Part shown: positions 7,218 to 16,998 of the stretch, piece by piece
Layout of the letters: the number at the start of each line of letters is the position of its first letter
How positions within the stretch are numbered: position 1 is the stretch's first letter
Assembly: GCF_001591645.1 (NCBI RefSeq)
Contig: NZ_BCVH01000014.1
Location: 36,137-100,136 of the forward strand
Direction: 5' to 3'
Length of the DNA stretch: 64,000 nucleotides
DNA from: Robertmurraya korlensis NBRC 107688
GTDB taxonomy: Bacteria; Bacillota; Bacilli; Bacillales; Cytobacillaceae
Made by a program: the position numbers and the translations under genes
Notes under the pieces: model-generated
What the model was told of the DNA's origin: nothing
The model's input: the letters and a program-made list of their open reading frames with translations, nothing else
Database searches by the model: none

Positions 7218-10200
7218 TTATTTCTTTACTGGTTGACCTACTTCGAATGATAAGCTATCAATTCGAAGATCTGGAGCGTGGAACACGACATATACCGTAT
7301 TAAGACCCTTCGGCAATTTCCCCTTCAGATCGACGGTTACATCTGTGTACCCCAGTTCATTCACAGTAACTCCTGCATTTTCAATTGTATAGGTGTTCTT
7401 TGCTGTTTTCGGGACTTCTATTTCGGCGAAAGGTTCGCTATTTACAGAGCCAGCATGCAGAGTAATTTTCCCACCTGCTATGTCCGTAGCAACGCTAGCC
7501 GTAACTTTCTTCGAACCTGTTAACACTACTTTTGGTAGGGCTACCCATGAACCATCTTGTTTTGAACGAACAGCATGATATTTACCAACAACTTTTTCGG
7601 CTTTTAAGCTTTCGGCTGTTCTCGCTTTTGAGACTTCATGATAGACAACCTCATTTGAAGCAAACGAGTGGTCGAACACATTAAAAGGTTTATTGGTTGG
7701 TAAAGCTGCAAAAGATTCCCCGTCAATTGAGACAGTACTTTCTGCTTTAATGTCCTCAGAAGAAGAACCAACCATCAATACATAGTTTCCTTCCTCTACA
7801 AGGAAATCTCCAGCATTTACATCCCAAATAGCTAGGTCCTTAGGATCAACCTTGAGCGTAACCTTCTTTGTTTCCCCAGCTTGCAACGAAACCTTTTCAA
7901 AAGCTACGAGTTGCTTTTGAGGGGCATATTCCCCATAAGTAGATTTTTTATTTTTGGCGTACAACTGAACAACCTCAGATGTATTAACTGTACCTTCATT
8001 TTTCACCTGTACCGCTACTTCAAAAGGCGATTGCTCAGAAGCCTTATTAGGCACTTCAAAATCACTATACGTAAAGCTACTATAAGATAATCCGTAACCA
8101 AATGGGTATGTGACAGGAGCCTTTGTGTACATATAAGTTAATTCTTGTTCTATTGGATCGGCATTCGTCATATCCAACGTGAATCTTGGATCTATATCAT
8201 CCAATGTAATGCTTGTATTTCCTTCTGGAATGGAATACTTACTGATTTCTGGGAATGCAGACATATCTGCATACCATGTTGAAGAAAGGCGTCCAGTTGG
8301 TGCGTAGTCTCCATATAGCACTTGAGCTAGGGCATAGGAATCATACTGACCTCCATATGGTTGATAAACAATTGCTGAAACGTTCGGGTTATTTTGAATG
8401 GGCTCCATTCCGACTGGGAAGCTCGATTTTACAACAACAACCGTCTTTTTCCCTTCTGCAGCAAAAGCTGCCGATACCTTTTCAACCAACTCGTAATCTG
8501 CATCTCCCATATTTAAGTCAGAGCGATCATTTCCTTCTCCCGCACTATGGCGTGGTATAGCTCCAACAAATACAACGGCATAATCATCCGTTTTTGCTCG
8601 TTTTACAGCTTCCGCTCCTACTTCTTTGACAACGGTTTGTTCAAATTTCACATCATCATTTCGATTCAGTACATTTTCAGCATTTCCAATCGTGGATGAC
8701 GCTGTTTTCAATTTTCCATCGGCACCGGTTGCAATTACTCGACCATTTGAATAATACCAGTTTGTGAAATCCCCTGAGAATCCTGTTCTGTATCCACTTG
8801 CGACAAGGGAAACGGTTTGATCGGCATTTTCTTCTACTCGAATAGTTGGAGGAATCGCACTTGTATTCCCTAACATCTGAGCTAGATCCCAGTCATTATT
8901 AGTTAAGTTTAATGGTGTTGCATTGGTGTTTTCAACTGATGCATTCCCTGTTGTTGGAGAAGTCATCCATTTTCCGTTCAGCACGGACCGTAAGCTATAC
9001 CCCTTTTGACCCCAATCAAATACTTCAAATAGATGAGCAGGGTTATTTACATCTAACGGTTGGGCTGTTGTAACAAGCTGAGAACCCTTTGATACATCTG
9101 CTGCATTTTCATCAGCTGTAACGGTCTGACCATTTAGTTTTGATTTTAATGAAACTACTTCAACGGCAGGATCATACGAAACATTATTTGCCCCATTGGC
9201 TTTGATAATTGCCAATAGTGGAGAGATCCCAGAGTTATCAATAGTTGGCGTTGTTCTTGCAGAGTATGTGGTCTTAAATCTTGAATCAGCATAAACTCCA
9301 GAAACTGCAGCCTTTTTGTTTTTCTCGAGTGGCAGGGCTCCATCGTTCTTTAGAAGAACAATACTTTCTTGCGCAGCCCGTAAAGCTACCTCCTGATGTT
9401 CAGGATCACTATATGTAGCAAGCTCCTCCCTTACATCCTTCGCCTCTTCAGCAAACGGATAGTTCTTTGGAATTCCGTTTTCATCTACTTCATTAAAGAT
9501 ACCTACTCGAACCATTTGATTCACATGTGGACGAGCCGCATCTATTAAATCCTCTTTTGTTACCCCGTACTTTCCTTCTTCAACTGCGTCAACTACAGCT
9601 GCTACATCGTTTAATGCATTTTGAGGGTTTGGTCCAGGACGACCAGCATTTGCATCAGCTAATATCATTAAGATGGTTGCAGTTGTTCGATCGGTCGCAT
9701 ATTGCGTATCATACCCATTTCCTTGCGCATTTGCTCCAAAAACATGAGCATCTCCATTAAAGTCAGGAGAGCTGTATACACCGTACTTAGAATGATTATT
9801 AGCGTGAATTTGATAAGGTGAAAGGATATTCGGAATTCCATTCGTACGTCCAAATGAAGTCATGACCCCAGCTACTGAACCTGAGCTTAATGCTTTCAAT
9901 GGACTTTTCGTCTGATATTCAAAAATAGATCTTGCACCGGCACTGTTATTTGCTGTTTGACGGAACCACTGTGCATTATATACAGAGTAATGCTTCGTAC
10001 CAACAGCTGCACGCATCCAAAATCCATCTTCACTTTTTTCTTGATCCGTGCCACTAAGACCGGCTGCCATATTATCAATCATCGTACCAGCCATATGAAC
10101 ATCCTCGGAAAACCCCTCGTCAAATCGACCGCTTAACGGATTAATTCGCATATCGCTTACAACCGTAAATGCAACCGTTGGAGAAGGATCTGCTCCGCCA

Positions 10201-10676
10201 TGAATATTTGACTCCCCTTGCTTCACTTTTAATGTACTAATTTTCTCACTTCCTACTACTTTCCCAATATCCGTAAGAAGTTCTTTATTCCAGGTTTGCC
10301 CCATTCCTACTAGCGCAGGGAAATCCGTTGAAATCCCTTGAACATTGTCAGCTGCTGAAAGAGCACCAGGAATCACCTTCCCTTTATTGGGACCACGCTG
10401 TAAGGTGTAATGGTTTCTCGAACCAGTTGCATATACAGCTGGTCCTTCTAGACCTGTGTACTCAAAATAAGCATCCACATACTCATCAAGATGGTCAGGC
10501 ACACCATCAAATAACGGCATACCATCAAATACCCCACCAACTTGATTTTTAAATACGATGTTCTCTTCGGCTTGTTTTTCTGGAGCTTTGAATCCAACCA
10601 TACTTGCAGTTAGCGAAGTAATAAGCAATACGGACAGTGATTTTCTCCCTATTGTAGAAAGGCGGGATTTCTTCAA
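7218..10676 (-). CDS. Secreted multidomain GH3 glycosidase with fascin-like insert and CBM6-like module
   Basis: Predicted extracellular beta-glycosidase of 1152 aa. Residues 1-35 form a signal peptide (KSLSVLLITSLTASMVG). The GH3 catalytic barrel spans about 60-400, with the KHY motif at 228-230 and a probable nucleophile Asp305 in SSPDFNGD (in place of the usual SDW). The GH3 C-terminal domain is split by a beta-trefoil-like insert at about 505-655 (GYSLRSVLNGKWM, NWYYSNGRVIATG). It resumes around 660-860, followed by an FnIII-like domain (about 865-985) and a CBM6-like region (about 1015-1147, GGKITLHAGSVNSEPFAEIEV). No anchor motif is seen. The start is a TTG with AGAGGAAG upstream; other starts would lose the signal peptide. 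Substrate could be a beta-glucan or xylan and cannot be fixed from sequence. A cre-like box (10703-10716) precedes it. Confidence 0.88.
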   Translation of the reverse strand: MKKSRLSTIGRKSLSVLLITSLTASMVGFKAPEKQAEENIVFKNQVGGVFDGMPLFDGVPDHLDEYVDAYFEYTGLEGPAVYATGSRNHYTLQRGPNKGKVIPGALSAADNVQGISTDFPALVGMGQTWNKELLTDIGKVVGSEKISTLKVKQGESNIHGGADPSPTVAFTVVSDMRINPLSGRFDEGFSEDVHMAGTMIDNMAAGLSGTDQEKSEDGFWMRAAVGTKHYSVYNAQWFRQTANNSAGARSIFEYQTKSPLKALSSGSVAGVMTSFGRTNGIPNILSPYQIHANNHSKYGVYSSPDFNGDAHVFGANAQGNGYDTQYATDRTTATILMILADANAGRPGPNPQNALNDVAAVVDAVEEGKYGVTKEDLIDAARPHVNQMVRVGIFNEVDENGIPKNYPFAEEAKDVREELATYSDPEHQEVALRAAQESIVLLKNDGALPLEKNKKAAVSGVYADSRFKTTYSARTTPTIDNSGISPLLAIIKANGANNVSYDPAVEVVSLKSKLNGQTVTADENAADVSKGSQLVTTAQPLDVNNPAHLFEVFDWGQKGYSLRSVLNGKWMTSPTTGNASVENTNATPLNLTNNDWDLAQMLGNTSAIPPTIRVEENADQTVSLVASGYRTGFSGDFTNWYYSNGRVIATGADGKLKTASSTIGNAENVLNRNDDVKFEQTVVKEVGAEAVKRAKTDDYAVVFVGAIPRHSAGEGNDRSDLNMGDADYELVEKVSAAFAAEGKKTVVVVKSSFPVGMEPIQNNPNVSAIVYQPYGGQYDSYALAQVLYGDYAPTGRLSSTWYADMSAFPEISKYSIPEGNTSITLDDIDPRFTLDMTNADPIEQELTYMYTKAPVTYPFGYGLSYSSFTYSDFEVPNKASEQSPFEVAVQVKNEGTVNTSEVVQLYAKNKKSTYGEYAPQKQLVAFEKVSLQAGETKKVTLKVDPKDLAIWDVNAGDFLVEEGNYVLMVGSSSEDIKAESTVSIDGESFAALPTNKPFNVFDHSFASNEVVYHEVSKARTAESLKAEKVVGKYHAVRSKQDGSWVALPKVVLTGSKKVTASVATDIAGGKITLHAGSVNSEPFAEIEVPKTAKNTYTIENAGVTVNELGYTDVTVDLKGKLPKGLNTVYVVFHAPDLRIDSLSFEVGQPVKK

Positions 10677-10702
10677 CTACAGCACTTCCTCTCGGATATA
10701 TT

Positions 10703-10716
10703 ATTAAGCGCTTTCA
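10703..10716 (-). promoter_or_regulatory. cre-like box upstream of the large GH3
   Basis: Minus strand reads TGAAAGCGCTTAAT, one mismatch to the CcpA consensus TGWAARCGYTWNCW. It shares the 12-mer TGAAAGCGCTTA exactly with the box before the sugar MFS gene (20396-20409). Confidence 0.55.
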
Positions 10717-10952
10717 TTAATGGAGGGACCGGTCTCCTATAAAACTATTTTAATCCCTATCTATTGTTTATCGATAGTGTGCTATTTTTTCGATTGTGTA
10801 CACATTTTTAAGACAGAGGATAAACTCGGGTAAAAGTGAATTCATTTTAGTTATCATTACTCATAGGATTTTCCTAATTTTTACTAGGGAAAATGAACAG
10901 TATACTATAAGTAGTCAGTAGAGATGTTTTACAGATTGAGGTGATTGAATTG

Positions 10953-12098
10953 GTGTTAAGAATGGTTTTTATTATTACCTTAGGGTTTCAAACCGTCATT
11001 AATATGACGAGACCGGTCATTACGTTATATGCCTCAGAGCTCGGGGCTTCACCCTTTGAAATAGGTATCCTTACAGCAGCCTTTGCCTTGTTCCCTCTAA
11101 TATTTGCGATTCAAGCCGGTAAATTGGCAGATAAACTTGGAGATCGTATTCCTGTTCTAATTGGGTTATTTTCAATTATCGTTGGCATGGCTGTTCCATT
11201 GTTTTTCCCAAGCATGTGGGCCTTGTTTATCAGCCAGTTTTTTGTAGGGATTGGAAGTGTATTTATTCCTGTTTCCTTACAGAATGTTCTAGGGAACAGT
11301 GCAACGAGAGAGAATCGTGACCACTACTTCAGTATGTTAGGCATGGCGGTAGCAACAGGTGCATTAATCGGGCCCATCATCGGAGGATATGTTACAGAGC
11401 ATATTTCGTATTCTTTTGCTTTTTTACTATCCATTCTAATTGGGATACTCCCTGTTGTTTTTACCTTTTTCCTCCCTGTAATCAAAAGACAAGCTTCCAC
11501 AAATAACAATGGAATGCTATCTTCTATTAGACTATTACAAAATCCATTATTACAAAAAGCATTATTTTCAAGTGCCTTAGTATTGTACTCAAGAGATATT
11601 TTTGTTGCCTATTTCCCTTTATACGCAAAAAGCTTCCAACTGTCTGACTCCACGATAGGAATTATTATAGCTGTTCAAGGATTAGCGATGATTGTTGTAC
11701 GCGTTTTTCTACCGAGATTAGTAGAACTATTGGGTAGGGATAGGGTACTACTTATCTCCATCATTATAGCCGGAACCTCCTTTCTGCTTATGCCATTCTC
11801 AGAGAATGTGCTCTTTATGGGCGTTTTGAGCTCCCTGATGGGATTGGGATTGGGTTGTGGTCAACCTCTTTCTATGACGACGACGTACAATGCATCTCCA
11901 AAAACAAGGACCGGAGAAGTTCTTGGGCTACGTCTAACAACCAACCGATTGTCACAGCTGATTGCGCCTTTATTCTTTGGAGTGATTGGTGCCTCAGCTG
12001 GAATGATGTCTGTGTTTTTGGTAAGTGGGGTTTTCTTGGTTTCGGGAACGTTTTTGATTCGACCAGAGAAGGTGAATAGTTCGGATAATTATACTTAA
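10953..12098 (+). CDS. MFS transporter, probable drug/metabolite exporter
   Basis: Twelve-helix major facilitator protein of about 381 aa. The MFS signature loop AGKLADKLGDRIPVLIGL sits between helices 2 and 3, and the second half repeats the fold (VLYSRDIFVAYFPLYAKS and later helices). The start is uncertain: GAGGTGAT at 10938-10945 fits GTG 10953 (7 nt) better than TTG 10950 or GTG 10941. It is a single gene, divergent from the large GH3. Substrate not recognisable; similarity is to the generic YfmO/Bcr-like efflux type. Confidence 0.82.
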   Translation: MLRMVFIITLGFQTVINMTRPVITLYASELGASPFEIGILTAAFALFPLIFAIQAGKLADKLGDRIPVLIGLFSIIVGMAVPLFFPSMWALFISQFFVGIGSVFIPVSLQNVLGNSATRENRDHYFSMLGMAVATGALIGPIIGGYVTEHISYSFAFLLSILIGILPVVFTFFLPVIKRQASTNNNGMLSSIRLLQNPLLQKALFSSALVLYSRDIFVAYFPLYAKSFQLSDSTIGIIIAVQGLAMIVVRVFLPRLVELLGRDRVLLISIIIAGTSFLLMPFSENVLFMGVLSSLMGLGLGCGQPLSMTTTYNASPKTRTGEVLGLRLTTNRLSQLIAPLFFGVIGASAGMMSVFLVSGVFLVSGTFLIRPEKVNSSDNYT

Positions 12099-12189
12099 AT
12101 TGGAGTTCTATTGACCTTTCGCAAACTTATCTACACCAACTAACATACCCAAAGAGCGTTAAACTAAGTTTGCTAGGGTTTTTAAGCCT

Positions 12190-12345
12190 CAAGTGATCTT
12201 CATTTGCTCGATGAACTTCATTTTCTCCAGCTTTTAAGCTTCAAATGATCTTCATTTGCTCGATGAACTTCATTTGCTACCGCTTTTCTGCTTCAAATAA
12301 TCTTCATTTGCTCGATGAACTTCGTTACATCCGGGATTTTCCCCG
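12190..12345. repeat. 52-bp tandem repeat, three units (array 1)
   Basis: Three consecutive units of exactly 52 bp start at 12190, 12242 and 12294. Each contains TCTTCATTTGCTCGATGAAC, a TTCAT-N7-ATGAA palindrome. Units 1 and 2 are nearly identical over their first 34 bases and the third diverges at its 3' end. The array fills the 296-bp gap between the MFS gene and the GH78 terminator. No gene is seen here. The same 52-bp period and palindrome design recurs at 17.9 and 43.9 kb. Confidence 0.85.
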
Positions 12346-12352
12346 TTAATAT

Positions 12353-12382
12353 AAAAAAGCAGACAGTAGTTGTCTGCTTTTC
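12353..12382 (-). terminator. Terminator of the rhamnosidase operon
   Basis: AAAAGCAGACA / TGTCTGCTTTT stem with T-run on the minus strand, 12 bp after the GH78 stop. Confidence 0.85.
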
Positions 12383-12394
12383 GTAAATCTATCA

Positions 12395-15238
12395 TTATTC
12401 AAAACGAACCTGAACTTTAGCTAACATTCCATCTAATTCATCCAATACTTCTCTAGGTACAGGTAAAAACGGTTTGTTTGCCACTTCTCTCAAGGATAAG
12501 TGTCCGACTTTTCCTATCATATCCTCAGGTAACATAGAAATCTGTGGTACCTTTGCCACTAGAATACTTTTTGCCTCTTCATTGGAAAGTAATTCGGATA
12601 AGGCAAATTCAGTGCTGTAGCTTTCGATATAAGCATTCGTTGGAGTATAGCTAACTTCCCATACTCCGCTTTCCAACTCTACCTGTACATTCTCATGCAT
12701 TTGTTGTGCGGATAATCCAGACTCTTCTAACAGTTGACCATTAATCAATACCGTTTGTAATGCTGCATCTGGCAATACAAGTGTAGCAGTTGCATTAAAT
12801 GGAATTGTGAATGCAAAGTGTAGATTTCCTTCCTCATCAATGGACCATTGGCTCTCATACAAACCAGCCGCCGACTGAAAACTAGCCTTTACATGATTGA
12901 TTCTGCTGTTTGGCTGAGGAGTTAAATTAATATGACGGAATCCTGGTTGATCTTCTACTGGATTAATTCCCGCCATAGTTCTATACATCCATTCCACAAT
13001 TGAACCGTAAGCATAGTGATTTAAGGAATTCATATCGGTACCACTTATTTTTCCATCTGGCAGTACAGAATTCCAGCGCTCCCAGATGGTTGTTGCCCCC
13101 ATTGTTACTGCATATAACCAGCTTGGATAATCTTTATTTAGTAACAATGTGTAAGCTACGTCATTGCTTTCGTTTTCTGATAAGACTCTGCAAAGATACG
13201 GAGTTCCCACAAAGCCTGTCTTTAAATGATTACCATCATTCTTTAACTTGGCACGCAAATCATTAGCGATTCTTTCGGTAAATTCTTCAGGAACTAACTC
13301 CATAAATAAAGCAACAATTAATGCCGTTTGCGTATTTAATGCGAGTCGGCCATTTTTTGTGAAGTACTCGTCCTGGATCGCTGTTCTTACCTCATTTGAT
13401 AGTTTTTCATACTCTTCTGAGACATCCCCCATGCCTAACACTTTGGCTGCCTTTGCCACAATCCCTGCAGAATAGCAGTAATAAGCGGATGAAATAAAGT
13501 TTACTTCCGTTCCACCAGTCGGAAAATTAGGGTTCTCCCCATCTAATGCTAACCAATCACCGAAATGGAAGCCTGTCGTCCAAAGCCTCTTTGAACCGGA
13601 TTCGTCATCTGCTCTTTTTATATAATCAACCCAAGCCTTCATGCTATCGAATTGCTGTCCTAATATCGCTTTATCTCCATAATGCAAATATACATTCCAA
13701 GGAATAATGGTAGCTGCATCCCCCCATGCACTTGAACCGCCACCATTAATATTTGTAGCTGGCACCACCATTGGGACCATACCAGCTTTATCCTCTTGTT
13801 CCTTCCAAAGATCATATCCATATTTACTAAAAAAAGCATACGAATCCATATTAAAACAGGCCGTTCCTGAAAAGACTTGTGCGTCTCCCGTCCAACCCAT
13901 CCGTTCATCTCTCTGCGGGCAATCGGTCGGTACATCTAAAAAGTTCCCTTTTTGTCCCCATAATGCATTCAAAAATAGTCGGTTCACCAAAGGATTACTC
14001 GTTTCAATATGTCCCGTTTGGTCCATATCTGAGTACAATACACATCCTGTGAAATCATCAGGATTCAATTCACCCTGCCATCCAGATACTTTTACATATC
14101 TGAAACCGTAGAAAGTGAAGTGTGGTCTTACAAGCGTTTCTTCTCCATTGGATATATACGTAAACTTCGCCTGAGCTGTACGTAAATTCTCACGATAGAA
14201 ATTACCTTCCTGAAGAAGCTCGCCATACTCTAATGTAATTTCCGCACCCTTAGGAGTACGATTTTTAAATTGGATCCACCCCACCATGTTTTGACCCATA
14301 TCTAACACGGTCTCACCCGCAGGTGTATATAGGACCTCTATCGGTTGTAAGGTTTCTTTAATTACAACAGGTAAACTCAATCTTGCTTTTAATTGATCAA
14401 ACCCTAAATCGATTTCTTGGACGTTATAGGCTGTACGATCATTAAAGGTTGCATCATACACCTCACCATCATAAATGCTACTTTCTAGAATATTACTTTT
14501 TCTCGCTGTCCAAGTAGTATCTGTGGTAATGAGTTGATTGGTTCCATCCTTAAAAGTAACTACGATTTCACATAGAAGTGCAAACTTATCTCCATAAATT
14601 TCAGAGGTACCTCCGTCAAAACCAAATCTTCCTTTATAAAGGCCATTTCCTAGCATTACTTCTACCATGTTTTGTCCATTTTTCACATGTTCTGAAATGT
14701 CATAGGTTTGGTACTGTAGCCATTTATGATAAGCATTGAAGTGCGGTGTTAAATATTCGTTCCCGACCTTGTCACCGTTGATTTCAATTTCATATAAACC
14801 TAACCCGCAAACATAAGCTCGAGCAGATTCAATCTCTTTTTCAATTTTAAAATCCTTCATTAATACAGGCTCGATACTTTTATCTAGTTCTGGTGTAATC
14901 CAGCTAGCCTCCCATTGCTCCTCGCCCTTTGCTGTCTCAAACCAAGCGGGATCACTAGTTGCCACATCCCCATTATCTGCCCATACGGTCACTTGCCAGA
15001 AATAGCGTGTATACGGTTTTAGTTCGATTGGCAGTTCAAAAGCTAGACTGTCTATGTCTTGACTTTTTCCACTATTGAAAACGATATCAGTAAAATGAAT
15101 ATCTAAAGCCACCTGGATTTGTGCAGCTGTTTGCTTTTTTGCTTCTGTTTCACAGGTGATAAAAGACAGTCTTGGTTTTCCTAGATCAAATCCCAAAGGG
15201 TTTGTTATACGATTGGTTTTCAAATTTATTATCTTCAT
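12395..15238 (-). CDS. Alpha-L-rhamnosidase (GH78), cytoplasmic
   Basis: Removes terminal alpha-L-rhamnose from glycans or glycosides. The 947-aa protein has the full GH78 plan: N-terminal beta-sandwich (residues about 1-130), the Bac_rhamnosid_N region with DMGQNMVGWIQFKNRTP around residue 310, then the (alpha/alpha)6 barrel with the diagnostic DVPTDCPQRDERMGWTGDAQ segment carrying the catalytic acidic residues, and a C-terminal beta-sandwich. No signal peptide is present, so it should act on imported rhamnosides. The ATG at 15238 follows AAAAGGAGACTCTAATC. It is the last gene of the operon MFS-esterase-pgmB-GH3-GH78 and is followed by a good terminator. The last ~80 residues extend past the typical family end and were not recognised. 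Confidence 0.93.
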   Translation of the reverse strand: MKIINLKTNRITNPLGFDLGKPRLSFITCETEAKKQTAAQIQVALDIHFTDIVFNSGKSQDIDSLAFELPIELKPYTRYFWQVTVWADNGDVATSDPAWFETAKGEEQWEASWITPELDKSIEPVLMKDFKIEKEIESARAYVCGLGLYEIEINGDKVGNEYLTPHFNAYHKWLQYQTYDISEHVKNGQNMVEVMLGNGLYKGRFGFDGGTSEIYGDKFALLCEIVVTFKDGTNQLITTDTTWTARKSNILESSIYDGEVYDATFNDRTAYNVQEIDLGFDQLKARLSLPVVIKETLQPIEVLYTPAGETVLDMGQNMVGWIQFKNRTPKGAEITLEYGELLQEGNFYRENLRTAQAKFTYISNGEETLVRPHFTFYGFRYVKVSGWQGELNPDDFTGCVLYSDMDQTGHIETSNPLVNRLFLNALWGQKGNFLDVPTDCPQRDERMGWTGDAQVFSGTACFNMDSYAFFSKYGYDLWKEQEDKAGMVPMVVPATNINGGGSSAWGDAATIIPWNVYLHYGDKAILGQQFDSMKAWVDYIKRADDESGSKRLWTTGFHFGDWLALDGENPNFPTGGTEVNFISSAYYCYSAGIVAKAAKVLGMGDVSEEYEKLSNEVRTAIQDEYFTKNGRLALNTQTALIVALFMELVPEEFTERIANDLRAKLKNDGNHLKTGFVGTPYLCRVLSENESNDVAYTLLLNKDYPSWLYAVTMGATTIWERWNSVLPDGKISGTDMNSLNHYAYGSIVEWMYRTMAGINPVEDQPGFRHINLTPQPNSRINHVKASFQSAAGLYESQWSIDEEGNLHFAFTIPFNATATLVLPDAALQTVLINGQLLEESGLSAQQMHENVQVELESGVWEVSYTPTNAYIESYSTEFALSELLSNEEAKSILVAKVPQISMLPEDMIGKVGHLSLREVANKPFLPVPREVLDELDGMLAKVQVRFE

Positions 15239-15273
15239 GATTAGAGTCTCCTTTTAACTAGTACTCTTTCTAT

Positions 15274-16998
15274 TTATAGTCTAGTATCCCATTTTCCACA
15301 ATACGCATCTACTGGACTTGTACCTTTAAATTCTGATCTTCCAGTTATTTTATCAATCACTGACTGAACGACAAACTCATTTGACGAATAGGCATTAATA
15401 TATGTTTTTATCATTGGTACATCCTGAAGGTGATAAGGGTTGGCTACCGATATAAACATTGTCGGAATTTCGTTCACAAACCAAGGAGCATTTACATTTA
15501 AAGGCTGCATCCAATCAATTCTGACAGTTGTTTGATTACTTGCCGTTTCTAGATTCGCTACATATAAAACAAGGTCATATTTTTCTTTTAGAGCATGAAC
15601 ACTCATGAGTAACTCTTTAAAGTTCACCTTACTATTATCGAAGAGATCGACTTCAAATCCTTCTTTTTGAAGGGCTTCTAAAAATGAATCGGTTACAGAA
15701 GCTCCTTCTTTCAAGCCACCACTATGGTCACCTAAAATATTTAGTCTGATCCGTTTATATTTATTAGGGCTGATCGGTAGTAATTTTTGTGTGTCCTTTA
15801 CTAACGTGACGGATTGATCTGCACACTCACTTGCCCATTTCTTATGTTCATCGCTCTGTAAAACGGATAATGCCTCTTGACCAGGTACAATTGTTCCGTC
15901 TATTTTTTGATTGTGTAATCCGATAGACAACTTTAAAGCTAATATTCTCGTTACTGCTTCATCTACCCTTTCCACTGAAAGAATACCTGTTTCAATCCCC
16001 TTCATCATAAACTCATAATCTTCTCTAATATCGCGATTAAAAAGGAACATATCACAGCCAGATGCAATTGCTTTTGGAACAGCAATTTCTCTCTTCTCCG
16101 AAACGGTAAAACCAAGCATTGGCGTCGCGTCTGTAATGATGAGTCCATTAAAGCCTAGTTGGTTCCTTAATAAATCATTTAACAGTTCTGGAGCTAACGT
16201 GGCTGGCATAATTTCTTCGTCTTGAATGCTAGGAACGAGTTTTCTAGAATAATGTGGTAGTTTGATATGGCCGATCATAATCGATTTTGCATTAGCCTCA
16301 ATCATTTCTTTATAAACCATGCCAAAGGTTTGGTCCCACTCTTCTGGTGATAATGAGTTCACTGAAGATAATAGATGGTGATCACGGTCATCTACTCCGT
16401 CTCCTGGAAAATGCTTAACAGCTGCTGCTACACCACTTTCGCTTAAGCCTTCCATATAGGCTTTCCCCATCTTTGCCACTCGTTCAGGATTCGAACCAAA
16501 TGTTCTAACATTTGTGATTGGGTTTTGATAGTTCATATCAATGTCAACGACAGGCGCAAATGCCCAATTACACCCTACCGCTCTTCCTTCACGGCCAGCT
16601 ACCACTCCTAACTTACGGGCCATATCTTCGTTGTCCGTAGCAGCCACCTGTAACTGCTTCCCAAAATATGTTCCATCCGTGGCGATTCCGTTTCCACCAG
16701 CTTCTAAATTAGCAGATATTAATAGAGGGACAGGTGAAAGACTCTGTAATAGTCGGTGAGTTTCCTGTATTTTAGCTCCTTCGTTAGGACGATACATAAT
16801 GCCGCCTGGTTTAAATTCTTCTATAAATCTAGTTAACTCTTCTTCATTGTCGGAGCTACCAATTGGACAGAATAGTTGGCCAACCTTCTCACGTAAACTC
16901 ATTGAATGGAGTGTTACTTCAATCCATTGGATATCTTTATCTGATAAAAAAAACGGTTTGGTTTTTAAATGAGCGTACTTACTTTCCACTTGAATCAT
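15274..16998 (-). CDS. Cytoplasmic GH3 glycosidase, NagZ-like
   Basis: Glycoside hydrolase of 574 aa without signal peptide. The N-terminal barrel holds KHFPGD at 195-200 followed by D206-H207-H208, matching the Asp-His dyad of NagZ-type beta-N-acetylhexosaminidases. Asp290 in IITDATP is the likely nucleophile. The His usually found as GHG is Asp here (GDG), so substrate may differ from N-acetylglucosamine. About 200 C-terminal residues form a further alpha/beta domain. Its ATG overlaps the pgmB stop (ATGA), so translation is coupled, and the RBS AAAGGAGAG lies inside pgmB. It probably cleaves an imported oligosaccharide together with the GH78 enzyme next door. Confidence 0.85.
   Translation of the reverse strand: MIQVESKYAHLKTKPFFLSDKDIQWIEVTLHSMSLREKVGQLFCPIGSSDNEEELTRFIEEFKPGGIMYRPNEGAKIQETHRLLQSLSPVPLLISANLEAGGNGIATDGTYFGKQLQVAATDNEDMARKLGVVAGREGRAVGCNWAFAPVVDIDMNYQNPITNVRTFGSNPERVAKMGKAYMEGLSESGVAAAVKHFPGDGVDDRDHHLLSSVNSLSPEEWDQTFGMVYKEMIEANAKSIMIGHIKLPHYSRKLVPSIQDEEIMPATLAPELLNDLLRNQLGFNGLIITDATPMLGFTVSEKREIAVPKAIASGCDMFLFNRDIREDYEFMMKGIETGILSVERVDEAVTRILALKLSIGLHNQKIDGTIVPGQEALSVLQSDEHKKWASECADQSVTLVKDTQKLLPISPNKYKRIRLNILGDHSGGLKEGASVTDSFLEALQKEGFEVDLFDNSKVNFKELLMSVHALKEKYDLVLYVANLETASNQTTVRIDWMQPLNVNAPWFVNEIPTMFISVANPYHLQDVPMIKTYINAYSSNEFVVQSVIDKITGRSEFKGTSPVDAYCGKWDTRL

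Noticed and set aside
9527..10078. Several ORFs of 60-77 codons on both strands inside the large GH3 gene
   Set aside because: They are shadows in other frames of a long gene with continuous GH3 homology; compositions are implausible.
12190..12345. CRISPR array
   Set aside because: The 52-bp units are contiguous repeats without unique spacers, and no cas genes are nearby.
13707..14111. 134-aa ORF on the plus strand
   Set aside because: It is antisense to the conserved GH78 core; no RBS and no recognisable domain.
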